Position numbers and translations under genes: made by a program
Notes under the pieces: generated by a model
Databases searched by the model: none
What the model saw: the letters and a program-made list of their open reading frames with translations, nothing else
Told to the model about the DNA's origin: nothing
Assembly (NCBI GenBank): GCA_022508985.1
Contig: JAFLUA010000007.1
Coordinates: forward strand, 45,996 to 109,995
Source: Muribaculaceae bacterium
Lineage (GTDB): Bacteria > Bacteroidota > Bacteroidia > Bacteroidales > Muribaculaceae
DNA length: 64,000 nt
Direction: 5' to 3'
Shown: positions 44,474 through 52,705 of the stretch, piece by piece
Numbering within the stretch: the first letter of the stretch is position 1
Layout of the letters: each line of letters starts with the position of its first letter

Positions 44474-44650
44474 TTTTATCGTAAAGTCCAGTTCGAAATG
44501 CAATAATGATTGGGCCAAACAGAGATAACATTATTTTGAGCATAAAGGTTAAACAGACTTTGGAAATGGGGCTTCACAAAGCCGCAGCCCCTTTCCAAAG
44601 GTAGTTTAACCGCTTGTGCATTATGAGGCGATTTTACTGTTACGATAAAA
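44474..44650. repeat. Nested inverted-repeat element between convergent genes
   Basis: Outer arms TTTTATCGTAA (44474-44484) and TTACGATAAAA (44640-44650) are perfect 11-bp inverted repeats. Inside, GGTTAAAC/GTTTAACC (44547-44554, 44604-44611), CTTTGGAAA/TTTCCAAAG (44558-44566, 44592-44600) and GGGGCT/AGCCCC (44568-44573, 44586-44591) stack into a 23-bp stem with small internal loops. No ORF or obvious target duplication is seen. It could be a miniature mobile element, a structured RNA or a bidirectional terminator. The flanking sequence (44418-44473 and 44651-44687) holds nothing else. Confidence 0.6.
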
Positions 44651-44687
44651 GCGCCATAGTTGTAATGTGTTAAACTGTTAAATGAAT

Positions 44688-45002
44688 TTATACAAAAGCT
44701 TTGTAAACTAACAGTGCTATCAGTGCCAATATAAGCACTATAATAACGCCTCCGATTAGGAGAAAATATTTGAGAGTCTTCAGTATCGAAGACAATGTCT
44801 CATTTGATTTCGCGGTAAAACTTTGCAAAAGATTTAATCCCGCCGTTCCGAGACTTAATATATCATCGGCCCAGCCCACCACAGGGATAAAGTCGGGAAT
44901 AATGTCTATTGGAGATACGGAATAGAGTATCGCCACTACCATCCAGAACCACGCCCAGCCATTACTGGAAGTGGTTTGCGGAACTTGATTGTAATTGCTC
45001 AT
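44688..45002 (-). CDS. YkvA/DUF1232 family membrane protein
   Basis: A 104-residue protein. The DUF1232 motif is plain: YSVSPIDIIPDFIPVVGWADD (SPxDxIPD then GWADD). A first hydrophobic stretch at about 18-30 and a strong C-terminal membrane helix (about 80-102) flank a helical middle. Function of the family is unknown. It faces the nested palindrome and is convergent with the acyltransferase gene. Confidence 0.85.
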   Translation of the reverse strand: MSNYNQVPQTTSSNGWAWFWMVVAILYSVSPIDIIPDFIPVVGWADDILSLGTAGLNLLQSFTAKSNETLSSILKTLKYFLLIGGVIIVLILALIALLVYKAFV

Positions 45003-45066
45003 TTTCTTTTTATTGTTTGAGTTAATAATTCCTATTAAGTTATTTAGTTAGTCGCATAAATATAAA

Positions 45067-45342
45067 GTGCGGAACCTGCTGTTTCCCCATCGAACAACAG
45101 GCACCGCCAAGCGCCTAACCTCAATTCGGAATAACAGACAGTCCGCACCCTTTCAGGTATGCGAAAACTGCTCCTATTCTTCCCATGAGGTTCAAACCCC
45201 TTGCGGAGTTCAACAAAATTGGCGGTTTTGTTGTTCGGGGAATCCTAAGATTCACATCTCGTATGTCACAGGTCTTGCAGACCTGCGATACAAATATACA
45301 ATTATTTTCACATTTTACCATCCGGGGTACGGATTTTTTTTT
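45067..45342 (+). ncRNA. Hairpin-rich non-coding stretch ending in a terminator
   Basis: The 548 bases between the YkvA gene and the next ORF hold no convincing gene but several strong stems. GTGCGGA/TCCGCAC (45067-45073, 45142-45148) encloses CCTGCTGTT/AACAACAGG (one mismatch). CCCC...GGGG (45197-45240) encloses CAACAAAA/TTTTGTTG. CAGGTCT/AGACCTG (45269-45285) follows. Then ATCCG/CGGAT is followed by nine T. This layout suggests a structured plus-strand RNA, though no good plus promoter was found. On the minus strand a TATATTTG (plus 45291-45298) could instead start a long YkvA leader. Beyond 45342, up to 45522, I see nothing distinct. Confidence 0.4.
45320..45342 (+). terminator. Intrinsic terminator with no assigned gene
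   Basis: ATCCG, loop GGGTA, CGGAT, then a run of nine T. It is oriented rightward, where no upstream gene is on the plus strand for over 900 bases. Confidence 0.55.
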
Positions 45343-45522
45343 GTCTGTTGTTCGGCAGGCAAAATTATCTATGCTTCAAATTGTTTCAGAAAATCGTATC
45401 TGCGTTTTTGCCGCACGACTGCCAAATTCCGCACATTCCGTAAAATACGACTGAACCGTCATAAAAAAACACGGCACGACAAAAGATCTTCGGGCGTATT
45501 CATTCATCATTGCATTATTGTG

Positions 45523-45530
45523 TACCTTTG
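45523..45530 (+). promoter_or_regulatory. -7 element before the IS-interrupted gene
   Basis: TACCTTTG fits the consensus, 20 bases before the ATG at 45551. No clear -33 box. Confidence 0.4.
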
Positions 45531-45550
45531 CAGCATCAAATCCATTTGCA

Positions 45551-45755
45551 ATGACAACGCACAACAAAACCGCCAATCTCTCCTGTGCCGAGCGACTGAA
45601 CACCGTCCTGCGGCTGCGACTGCTGCGAAACACTACGGGTGAACTCTCGGCACACACGGGCATCGAACTGCGCAACAACAGTTTCAGCAAGAAGGCACCG
45701 TTTATCGCCAAATGTATTCACAGCGGATTCAGCCGCGAAACAGAACAGAAAATAA
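45551..45755 (+). pseudogene. Small gene truncated by the IS30-family insertion
   Basis: An ATG at 45551 opens a frame beginning MTTHNKTANLSCAERL and continuing RNTTGELSAHTGIELRNNSF and KAPFIAKCIHSGFS, about 68 codons up to the left IS end at about 45756. The frame then runs on into IS sequence and stops at 45934 with IS-derived residues. The original 3' part is not recognisable after the right IS end. It is basic and rich in Arg and Leu, perhaps DNA-binding, but of no family I know. The text is more G/C-rich than its surroundings. Confidence 0.5.
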
Positions 45756-46803
45756 GAAGAGACAAAGGCAATACAAAAAAGGAGACCGAAGTCTCCCTAA
45801 GTTTCAGTAATTTTGTATTGCATATGTCAAAACACATCAACTCGTCGCAAAGGTACCACTTATTTGTGGAGCGACAAAATCAAGGAACGAAAAGAGCCAA
45901 AACCCCAGGCTCAGATAGCGGCAGAAATCGGTAAGCATCCCTCATCGGTAAGCCGTGAGTATAAACGTAATGCCACAGCCAAAGGTGGCTACAATGACTC
46001 GGTTGCGCAGCGGAAAGCTGATGAACGAAAGCAGCGTTCGGCACTCAATAATAAGAAATCCGACTTGCTGTGGTGGCGGATAGAACAGTGGATTATCGAG
46101 GAACAATGGTCACCGGCTCAGATTGTCGGTGTCCTTAGAAAGGAAGGGACCCGTATATGTAAGCAGACTATCTACAACCATATTCACGCCGATCCTTCCG
46201 GCAAACTGTTGGCTAATACAAGACATAAAGGCAAGTATAACAAAAGACGGAAGGTAGAGCGCAAGCCCACAAAGTCCACTATCAAGAATCGAACGAGTAT
46301 TCATGATCGTCCAGTCGAGGCAGACGGCAGCCGTTTCGGAGACTGGGAGATGGATCTGATCATCGGGAAGAACGGATACGGGGCTATACTGGTGCTGACC
46401 GAACGCTTGGAAAAGTTGCCACACGGGAGAAATGCCCGACATGTAGCCAAAGCTGTCGTAAGGCTTCTATAAGCTTATAAACTTAAAGGAGTGCTGACTA
46501 TTACAACCGACAACGGTTCTGAGTTTGCCGCTCATGAACTTATTACCAAAGGTCTTAACGGAGTTACAGTTTATTTTGCCGATTCTTACTGTTCATGGCA
46601 GAAGGGTCTGGTTGAATACACAAACAAACTCATCCGCCAATACATCCCTAAAGGTTCTGATTTTTCCATAGTTACACCCCAATTTATCAAAAGAGTTCAA
46701 TCTAAATTGAATAAACGTCTGCGTGAAAAATTAAACTTTTCTACTCCAATGAAAGAATTCTTCAAACATTTTTCGTAAAATTGCATTTGCCTTTGGACTC
46801 TTC
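45756..46803 (+). mobile_element. Degenerate IS30-family insertion sequence
   Basis: A 1.05-kb element. The left end GAAGAGACAAAGGCAAT (45756-45772) matches the reverse complement of the right end ATTTGCCTTTGGACTCTTC (46785-46803) apart from short differences, so these are its inverted repeats. It carries one IS30-type transposase, now broken. No clear target duplication remains. A second inverted pair near the left end (GCAATACAAAA at 45769, TTTTGTATTGC at about 45811) may regulate expression or bind transposase. Confidence 0.75.
45824..46778 (+). pseudogene. IS30-family transposase, frameshifted and with internal stop
   Basis: The original start is probably the ATG at 45824 (MSKHINSSQRYHL). 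The frame shifts at about 45855-45862 and continues as KEPKPQAQIAAEIGKHPSSV with the helix-turn-helix SREYKRN. The DDE catalytic core is recognisable: FGDWEMDLIIGKNGYGAILV (first Asp), TITTDNGSEFAAHE (second Asp) and SYCSWQKGLVEYTNKLIRQY (Glu). An in-frame TAA at 46470-46472 separates the first Asp part from the rest. With two lesions it should be inactive. Confidence 0.85.
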
Positions 46804-46873
46804 AGTTGAAATTTTTATTTCGATGAAGGCAAAACTTAGCGTGATAAAGCGCTGTTATTTCAATTTTTTTTTG

Positions 46874-46881
46874 TAACTTTG
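46874..46881 (+). promoter_or_regulatory. -7 element of gyrA
   Basis: TAACTTTG lies about 85 bases before the gyrA ATG and some 70 bases past the right IS end. No good -33 partner. Confidence 0.45.
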
Positions 46882-46964
46882 CTTGAATTTAGCGCCCTAC
46901 GGAGGCACCATACAATGATAAAAAAATGCACCTTCGGCAAGCGCCCAACTAAGTATTTATTATA

Positions 46965-49532
46965 ATGCTGCAGGAAGATCGTATATTTAAAATCAATATT
47001 GAAAACGAAATGAAGACGGCCTACATCGACTATTCAATGTCGGTGATAGTGTCGCGAGCTCTCCCGGATGTACGCGATGGCATGAAACCGGTGCATCGTC
47101 GCGTATTGTTTGGGATGAACGAAATGGGTAATAATAGTAACAAGCCCCACAAGAAAAGTGCTAACTGCGTTGGCGAAGTCATGGGTAAATATCACCCTCA
47201 CGGCGACTCGTCGATATATGGCACTGTATGCCGTATGGCGCAGTGGTGGTCGTTACGCCACACTCTTGTTGATGGACACGGCAATTTTGGCTCTATCGAT
47301 GGTGACTCGCCCGCAGCTATGCGTTATACCGAAGTGCGCCTCGACCCCCTTGGCGAAGAGATGCTTCGCGATATAGAAGCTGATACCGTCGACTTTCAAC
47401 CCAACTATGACAACTCGCGTAAAGAACCGGTTGTATTGCCAACACGATTTCCTAACCTCTTGGTAAATGGAGCCTCGGGTATTGCTGTCGGCATGGCAAC
47501 TAATATGCCGCCTCATAATCTTATAGAGTCGATCAACGCTTGTATAGCACTGCTCGACAATCCCGAAATGACAATATCGGAATTGTCGCACATCATACTT
47601 GCTCCCGATTTCCCCACCGGTGGTATTATATATGGATATGAAGGCGTACGCGAAGCCTACGAAACAGGTCGCGGCCGCATTCTTATTAGAGCTAAAGCCG
47701 AGATTGAACAAAAAGATGAGCATGAATTGATAGTAATCACGGAGATTCCGTATGGAGTTAACCGTGCAGAACTCATCAAAAATATAGCAGAACTTGTTGT
47801 CGATAAGAAAATCGACGGCATTTCAAATATCAATGATGAGAGCGACCGCGATGGTATGCGAATCGTTATATCGCTTAAAACAGATGCCAATGCCAATGTC
47901 GTTCTCAACAAGCTTTATAAGCTTACCTCGATGCAGTCGTCGTTCAGCGTTAACAACGTTGCCTTGGTTAACGGACGCCCGCGCACATTGAACCTCAAAG
48001 AGTTGTTGCAGGCATTCAACGACCATCGTCGTGAAGTAGTTACGCGTCGTACGCAGTATGAACTTCGCAAAGCGCGCGAAAGAGCGCACATCCTCGAAGG
48101 TTTGATGATAGCAGTTCAGAACATCGATGAAGTAATTGCAATAATCAAGGCTTCGAAGACAACAGAAGAGGCTAAAGCGACCTTGGGCGAGCGTTTCTCG
48201 CTATCAGAACTGCAGACACAGGCTATCGTTGATATGCGTTTGCGCTCTCTTACCAATTTGGCGGTTGAAGAGTTGCAAAACGATATCGATGAGATTCACA
48301 AAAGAATAGCCGAGCTCGAGCTTATCCTTAACGATGAATCAATCCTTCGCGAACTGATAAAGAGCGAACTTGCCGAAGTTCGCGATAAATTTGGCGACGC
48401 TCGTCGCACTGAAATAAACTACGCGGCCGGAGAATTCAATGCCGAAGACTTCGTTGCCGATGAAGATATGATTATCACAATATCACATCTTGGATATATC
48501 AAGGCCACACCGCTTGCCGAATTCCGTGCACAAAACCGCGGAGGTATGGGCGCGCGCGGCTCTGTTACCCGAGATAAAGATTTCATAGAGCATATCTACA
48601 CGGCATCGATGCACGATACTATGTTGTTCTTCACCGATAAGGGCCTTGTATACAAGCTTAAGGTTTACGAATTGCCGGAAGGTAACAAGCAGACCAAAGG
48701 CCGCGCCTTGCAAAATCTTCTGAATATAGAAGCCGGCGATAGCGTGAACGCCTTTATCCGTTGTCGCAACCTTGACGACCCCGAATATACTTCGACGCAC
48801 TATCTCGTATTTGCTACCCGCAATGGACTTATTAAGAAGACATTGCTAAGTGAATATGCAAGAGTGCTGGCTAAAGGTAAGAAAGCAATTCTTATCCGTG
48901 AAGGCGATACGCTCGTAGGAGTAGAACTCACCGATGGTAATAGCGAAATCCTGATGGCAAATAAGCACGGCCGTGCAATACGCTTCCATGAAAGTGAACT
49001 CCGAGCTATGGGCCGCGTTAGTTCAGGCGTACGAGGCATGCGAATCGATGACGATGGCGAAGATGCTGTTGTAGGCCTTGTAGTTATGAATGAAAATACC
49101 GAAAATACTGTAATGGTATTGTCGGAGAAGGGCTTTGGCAAGCGTTCGCTCCTCGATGGTTATCGACTCACACGGCGTGGTGCACGTGGTGTCAAAACGA
49201 TGAACATCACCGATAAAACCGGAGAGCTCATTGCCTTCAAGAGCGTAAATGATGATAACGACTTGGTTATTATCAATAAATCGGGAATCGTACTCCGTGT
49301 ACATGTGGCCGATATTAGAGTAATGGGTCGTGCCACACAAGGCGTTCGCATTATTAATCTCGAAAAACGAGGCGACACCATAGCATCGGTATGCTGTGTC
49401 GATGCCGACCCCGAAGAAGAGACTATAGCAATAGCTCCCGATGCAGAAGAACTTCCGGAACTCACAACGGAGGCCGATACAGATGAAGCCGACGATGTTG
49501 AGCTCGAAGAAGATACAGAAGAAAATAATTAA
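46965..49532 (+). CDS. gyrA: DNA gyrase subunit A
   Basis: An 855-residue type IIA topoisomerase subunit that cuts and rejoins DNA. Catalytic Tyr121 is in [10 protein letters not shown]. The quinolone region [10 protein letters not shown] has Ser82 (E. coli Ser83) and Gly86 (E. coli Asp87). The GyrA-box in the C-terminal wheel reads QNRGGMG, which favours GyrA over ParC. The tail after about residue 815 is very acidic (Glu/Asp-rich), a normal GyrA trait. It follows the IS remnant and precedes an exported TPR gene by 26 bases. Confidence 0.96.
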   Translation: MLQEDRIFKINIENEMKTAYIDYSMSVIVSRALPDVRDGMKPVHRRVLFGMNEMGNNSNKPHKKSANCVGEVMGKYHPHGDSSIYGTVCRMAQWWSLRHTLVDGHGNFGSIDGDSPAAMRYTEVRLDPLGEEMLRDIEADTVDFQPNYDNSRKEPVVLPTRFPNLLVNGASGIAVGMATNMPPHNLIESINACIALLDNPEMTISELSHIILAPDFPTGGIIYGYEGVREAYETGRGRILIRAKAEIEQKDEHELIVITEIPYGVNRAELIKNIAELVVDKKIDGISNINDESDRDGMRIVISLKTDANANVVLNKLYKLTSMQSSFSVNNVALVNGRPRTLNLKELLQAFNDHRREVVTRRTQYELRKARERAHILEGLMIAVQNIDEVIAIIKASKTTEEAKATLGERFSLSELQTQAIVDMRLRSLTNLAVEELQNDIDEIHKRIAELELILNDESILRELIKSELAEVRDKFGDARRTEINYAAGEFNAEDFVADEDMIITISHLGYIKATPLAEFRAQNRGGMGARGSVTRDKDFIEHIYTASMHDTMLFFTDKGLVYKLKVYELPEGNKQTKGRALQNLLNIEAGDSVNAFIRCRNLDDPEYTSTHYLVFATRNGLIKKTLLSEYARVLAKGKKAILIREGDTLVGVELTDGNSEILMANKHGRAIRFHESELRAMGRVSSGVRGMRIDDDGEDAVVGLVVMNENTENTVMVLSEKGFGKRSLLDGYRLTRRGARGVKTMNITDKTGELIAFKSVNDDNDLVIINKSGIVLRVHVADIRVMGRATQGVRIINLEKRGDTIASVCCVDADPEEETIAIAPDAEELPELTTEADTDEADDVELEEDTEENN

Positions 49533-49558
49533 CTAATCAATACCGATAAAATCACCGT

Positions 49559-50791
49559 ATGATGAAAAAAATCGCATTATTGGCTATCAGTGTTGTTACA
49601 ACATTTGCGGCCACGGCTCAGTCAGCAGTCGTAAAAGAGGCTGAACGCGCTATGAAAGGTGGTAAAGAGGCTAAAGAAGTCGTTTCGATTATTACTCCTG
49701 CCTTGACCAACACCGAAACAGCAAATCTCGCCCAGACTTGGTATATACCCGGAAAGGCCTCGATGAACCAGTACGACAACTTGTCGGGACTTAAAGCCCT
49801 TGGCAAATTGCCTGCAGGTGCTGAAGTGCTCATGGCCAACCTTATTCTTGATGCTTACAAGTATTATGACAAGGTTTTGCCATTAGATTCGCTTCCCGAT
49901 GCTAAAGGCAAAGTAAAACCCAAATACTCTAAAGAAATCTACGGCACACTGGCCGGCCACATTAACGACTATATCGAATCGGGTATTACGTTCTTCGATG
50001 CCAATGATTATGAAAACGCATACCGTTCGTTTGAAGTTTATAACAAACTTCCCGACTATCCTGAAATCAGAAAGCTCTTAGAACAAAATGGCACAATGCC
50101 TACCGATAGTATGCGTTCTGTAATATCTTATAATCAAGGCATTGCAGCATATCAAGCTAAAAACTTGGAAAATGCTCTCAACTCATTTTTGACAGCTAAA
50201 AAACTTGATCCGAGCGAGAAAAAACCGTATGATTTCGCTATTCAAGTTGCTACCGAATTGGATAAACAAGATGTAATTCTTGAGTTGGCTGAAGAGGCTC
50301 ATCCCCGTTTCGGCGAAGGCGAACCTGCATATATGAAAATGATAGTGAACTACTATCTGCAAAACGGCGATCTTGATAAAGCATTTGAGATTATCAATCA
50401 AGCTATTGAAATCGACCCCAACGTGCCCGATTACTATATCGTGCTTGGTGTGCTTTATGAAAATGCCGATAACCGCCTTGCCGCTAAAGACGCTTATAAA
50501 AAAGTTGTTGACCTTGACCCAAATCACGCAATTGGTGTTTATTACTATGGCCGTCAGGTATATGAAGATGCTTGCGCTCTCATCGACAACTCGCCGACAA
50601 GACAAGAAGAGTTCAATGAGTATTACGCAACGAAGATTAAACCCGTATTGGAAGAATCGGCTCAAATTCTTGAGAATGCATATAGCTTAGATCCCGACAA
50701 TACCGATATCTTGAAGTATCTCGAAAACGTTTATTATAGCTTGAACGACGAGAAGATGCTCGATGATGTAAAGAAACGTCTTGAGTATTAA
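49559..50791 (+). CDS. Exported TPR-repeat protein
   Basis: A 410-residue protein with a Sec signal peptide (IALLAISVVTTFAATAQ, cut near residue 20; Met2 is an equal start). The N-terminal part is helical. From about 205 on there are TPR units such as SYNQGIAAYQAKNLENALNS, LQNGDLDKAFEIINQAIEID and DYYIVLGVLYENADNRLAAK. A periplasmic protein-binding role is likely. It sits 26 bases after gyrA, and a strong bidirectional terminator ends it. Confidence 0.82.
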   Translation: MMKKIALLAISVVTTFAATAQSAVVKEAERAMKGGKEAKEVVSIITPALTNTETANLAQTWYIPGKASMNQYDNLSGLKALGKLPAGAEVLMANLILDAYKYYDKVLPLDSLPDAKGKVKPKYSKEIYGTLAGHINDYIESGITFFDANDYENAYRSFEVYNKLPDYPEIRKLLEQNGTMPTDSMRSVISYNQGIAAYQAKNLENALNSFLTAKKLDPSEKKPYDFAIQVATELDKQDVILELAEEAHPRFGEGEPAYMKMIVNYYLQNGDLDKAFEIINQAIEIDPNVPDYYIVLGVLYENADNRLAAKDAYKKVVDLDPNHAIGVYYYGRQVYEDACALIDNSPTRQEEFNEYYATKIKPVLEESAQILENAYSLDPDNTDILKYLENVYYSLNDEKMLDDVKKRLEY

Positions 50792-50811
50792 TACCAACGA
50801 CACAAACATAC

Positions 50812-50851
50812 AAAAAGAACGGCGGCCCATAACAAGGCCGCCGTTCTTTTT
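50812..50851. terminator. Bidirectional terminator
   Basis: AAAAAGAACGGCGGCC and GGCCGCCGTTCTTTTT form a perfect 16-bp stem with an 8-base loop. It serves both the TPR gene (plus) and the phosphohexomutase gene (minus), which converge here. Confidence 0.92.
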
Positions 50852-50872
50852 GTAGTATGTTGCGAAGATTTA

Positions 50873-52624
50873 TTATATGCCTAAATCTTTCTTTATAGCT
50901 TCAATTTTTTTAGAAGCGTCGCGATTGCACCGTTCATAGTCACCGAGGTCAGACATTGTATCGTGCACTTCGATATAGAATTTTATTTTAGGTTCTGTTC
51001 CCGAAGGTCGTATCGATACTTTCGTGCCGTCGGCAGTGAAGTATTGTAGCACGTTTGATGTTGTCGGGAAGTCTAAATCGCAGACAGCACCTGTGCAAAT
51101 ATCGGTACACTTAAGATTGGCATAGTCTTTAACTACGTTAACAGTGCTACCGGCGAGTACTTTTGGAGGATTTGCCCGGAAGTCTTTCATCATCTGCTGT
51201 ATTTCTTCGGCGCCTGTTTTGCCTGGACGAACTACAGAAATGCCTTCTTCGTGGCTATATCCGTTCTTCAGATATATTTCTTGAAGCATCTGGTTGAAGT
51301 CCATGCCACGGTCTTTAGCCCAAGCGCATATTTCAGCCATGAGAGAAATTGCCGAGAGCGAGTCTTTATCACGGCAGAAATCTTCGGCAAGGAACCCATA
51401 CGATTCTTCGCCACCGCCGATGTAGCGAGCCGTGCCTTCAAGGTCGCGAATTACAGATGCAATCCACTTAAAGCCGGTATAGCAATCATACATTTTAATA
51501 TTCTGATTGTCGGCAATAGCCTTAATAGTCTCGGTTGTGACAATCGTTTTAACAACATATTCATTGCCTTTGAGCCGACAGAGCTCGCGATTTCGGAGCA
51601 TGATATAATTAAGCAGTATCATGCAGATTTGGTTGCCGTTAATTAGTTGATATTCGCCATTGTTATCACGAATAACGCAACCAATTCGGTCGGCGTCGGG
51701 GTCTGAAGCGAGCACGATGTCGGCATCTACTTCTTTTGCCTTTGCTATCGCCATGGCCATGGCCGACGGATTTTCGGGGTTGGGAGAATCAACGGTAGGA
51801 AAATCGCCTGATGGTATATCTTGCTCGGGCACGTGAATAATATTCGTAAAGCCGTAGTTGCGAAGTGAATCGGGAACGAGTTTGACACCTGTGCCGTGAA
51901 TAGGAGTGTATACTATTTTGAGGTCGGAGTGGCGTTTGATAACATCTGGGTCAAGTGATAGAGCTTTGATTTTCGCAAGGAACTTCTTGTCGATATCTTC
52001 GCCGATAATTTCAATTTTCGATTTATCTCCTTTGAATTTTATCTCGCTGACACTCTGGATGCGATTTACGTTGTCGATGATATTTACATCGTGCGGGGCA
52101 ATAATCTGGGCGCCATCGTCCCAATAAGCTTTGTAGCCGTTATACTCTTTTGGATTGTGCGAAGCCGTGATGTTAACACCACTTTGACAACCTAATTCGC
52201 GTATTGCAAACGAAAGCTCGGGAGTAGGGCGGAAGTCTTCGAAGAGATATACTTTGATGCCGTTAGCCGAAAAGATGTCGGCAACAATCTCGGCAAATTT
52301 ACGCGAGTTGTTACGCACATCATGCCCTACGACAACGCTTATTTCGGGCAGATCCTTGAAGGCGACGCGTAGATAGTTTGCGAGGCCCTGAGTAGCAGCC
52401 CCCACCGTATAGATATTCATACGATTAGATCCGGCACCCATGATTCCGCGAAGACCGCCGGTGCCGAATTCAAGATCTTTGTAAAAACTTTCGATAAGTT
52501 CTGTTTTGTCTTCTGCCTCAAGCATACGACGCACTTCTGCTTGTGTCTCGGCATCATATCCATCTTTAAGCCACGATTGAGCTTTTTCCGTAACTTGTTT
52601 GAGCAGTTCGTTATTGTTATTCAT
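50873..52624 (-). CDS. Phosphoglucomutase/phosphomannomutase family protein
   Basis: A 583-residue alpha-D-phosphohexomutase. Phosphoserine Ser155 in NITASHNPKEYNG, metal loop DPDADRIG, sugar loop GGGEESYG, phosphate loop RPSGTEPKIKFYI. The size suits the PgcA-like branch that interconverts glucose-1-P and glucose-6-P. The start was set at the ATG at 52624 (MNNNNELL), because a longer frame would use a TTG inside the promoter. It would supply the glucose-1-phosphate needed by rfbA. Confidence 0.92.
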   Translation of the reverse strand: MNNNNELLKQVTEKAQSWLKDGYDAETQAEVRRMLEAEDKTELIESFYKDLEFGTGGLRGIMGAGSNRMNIYTVGAATQGLANYLRVAFKDLPEISVVVGHDVRNNSRKFAEIVADIFSANGIKVYLFEDFRPTPELSFAIRELGCQSGVNITASHNPKEYNGYKAYWDDGAQIIAPHDVNIIDNVNRIQSVSEIKFKGDKSKIEIIGEDIDKKFLAKIKALSLDPDVIKRHSDLKIVYTPIHGTGVKLVPDSLRNYGFTNIIHVPEQDIPSGDFPTVDSPNPENPSAMAMAIAKAKEVDADIVLASDPDADRIGCVIRDNNGEYQLINGNQICMILLNYIMLRNRELCRLKGNEYVVKTIVTTETIKAIADNQNIKMYDCYTGFKWIASVIRDLEGTARYIGGGEESYGFLAEDFCRDKDSLSAISLMAEICAWAKDRGMDFNQMLQEIYLKNGYSHEEGISVVRPGKTGAEEIQQMMKDFRANPPKVLAGSTVNVVKDYANLKCTDICTGAVCDLDFPTTSNVLQYFTADGTKVSIRPSGTEPKIKFYIEVHDTMSDLGDYERCNRDASKKIEAIKKDLGI

Positions 52625-52654
52625 AGTATTATTGTTATTGATTTTGTTATATGG

Positions 52655-52686
52655 CAAAATTAAGATTTTGCGGCAAGATATACAAA
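52655..52686 (-). promoter_or_regulatory. Promoter of the phosphohexomutase gene
   Basis: On the minus strand TTTG, 20 bases and TAATTTTG, an exact consensus match lying just after the recG stop. Leader of about 25 bases. Confidence 0.75.
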
Positions 52687-52705
52687 TTTATGCATATCAA
52701 TATTA

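Noticed and set aside
45121..45321. A 66-codon minus frame with three N-terminal cysteines
   Set aside because: It overlaps the hairpin array and a promoter-like TATATTTG and ends in low-complexity text; the evidence for translation is poor.
46965..49532. parC instead of gyrA
   Set aside because: The C-terminal wheel carries the QNRGGMG GyrA-box and an acidic tail, both absent from ParC.
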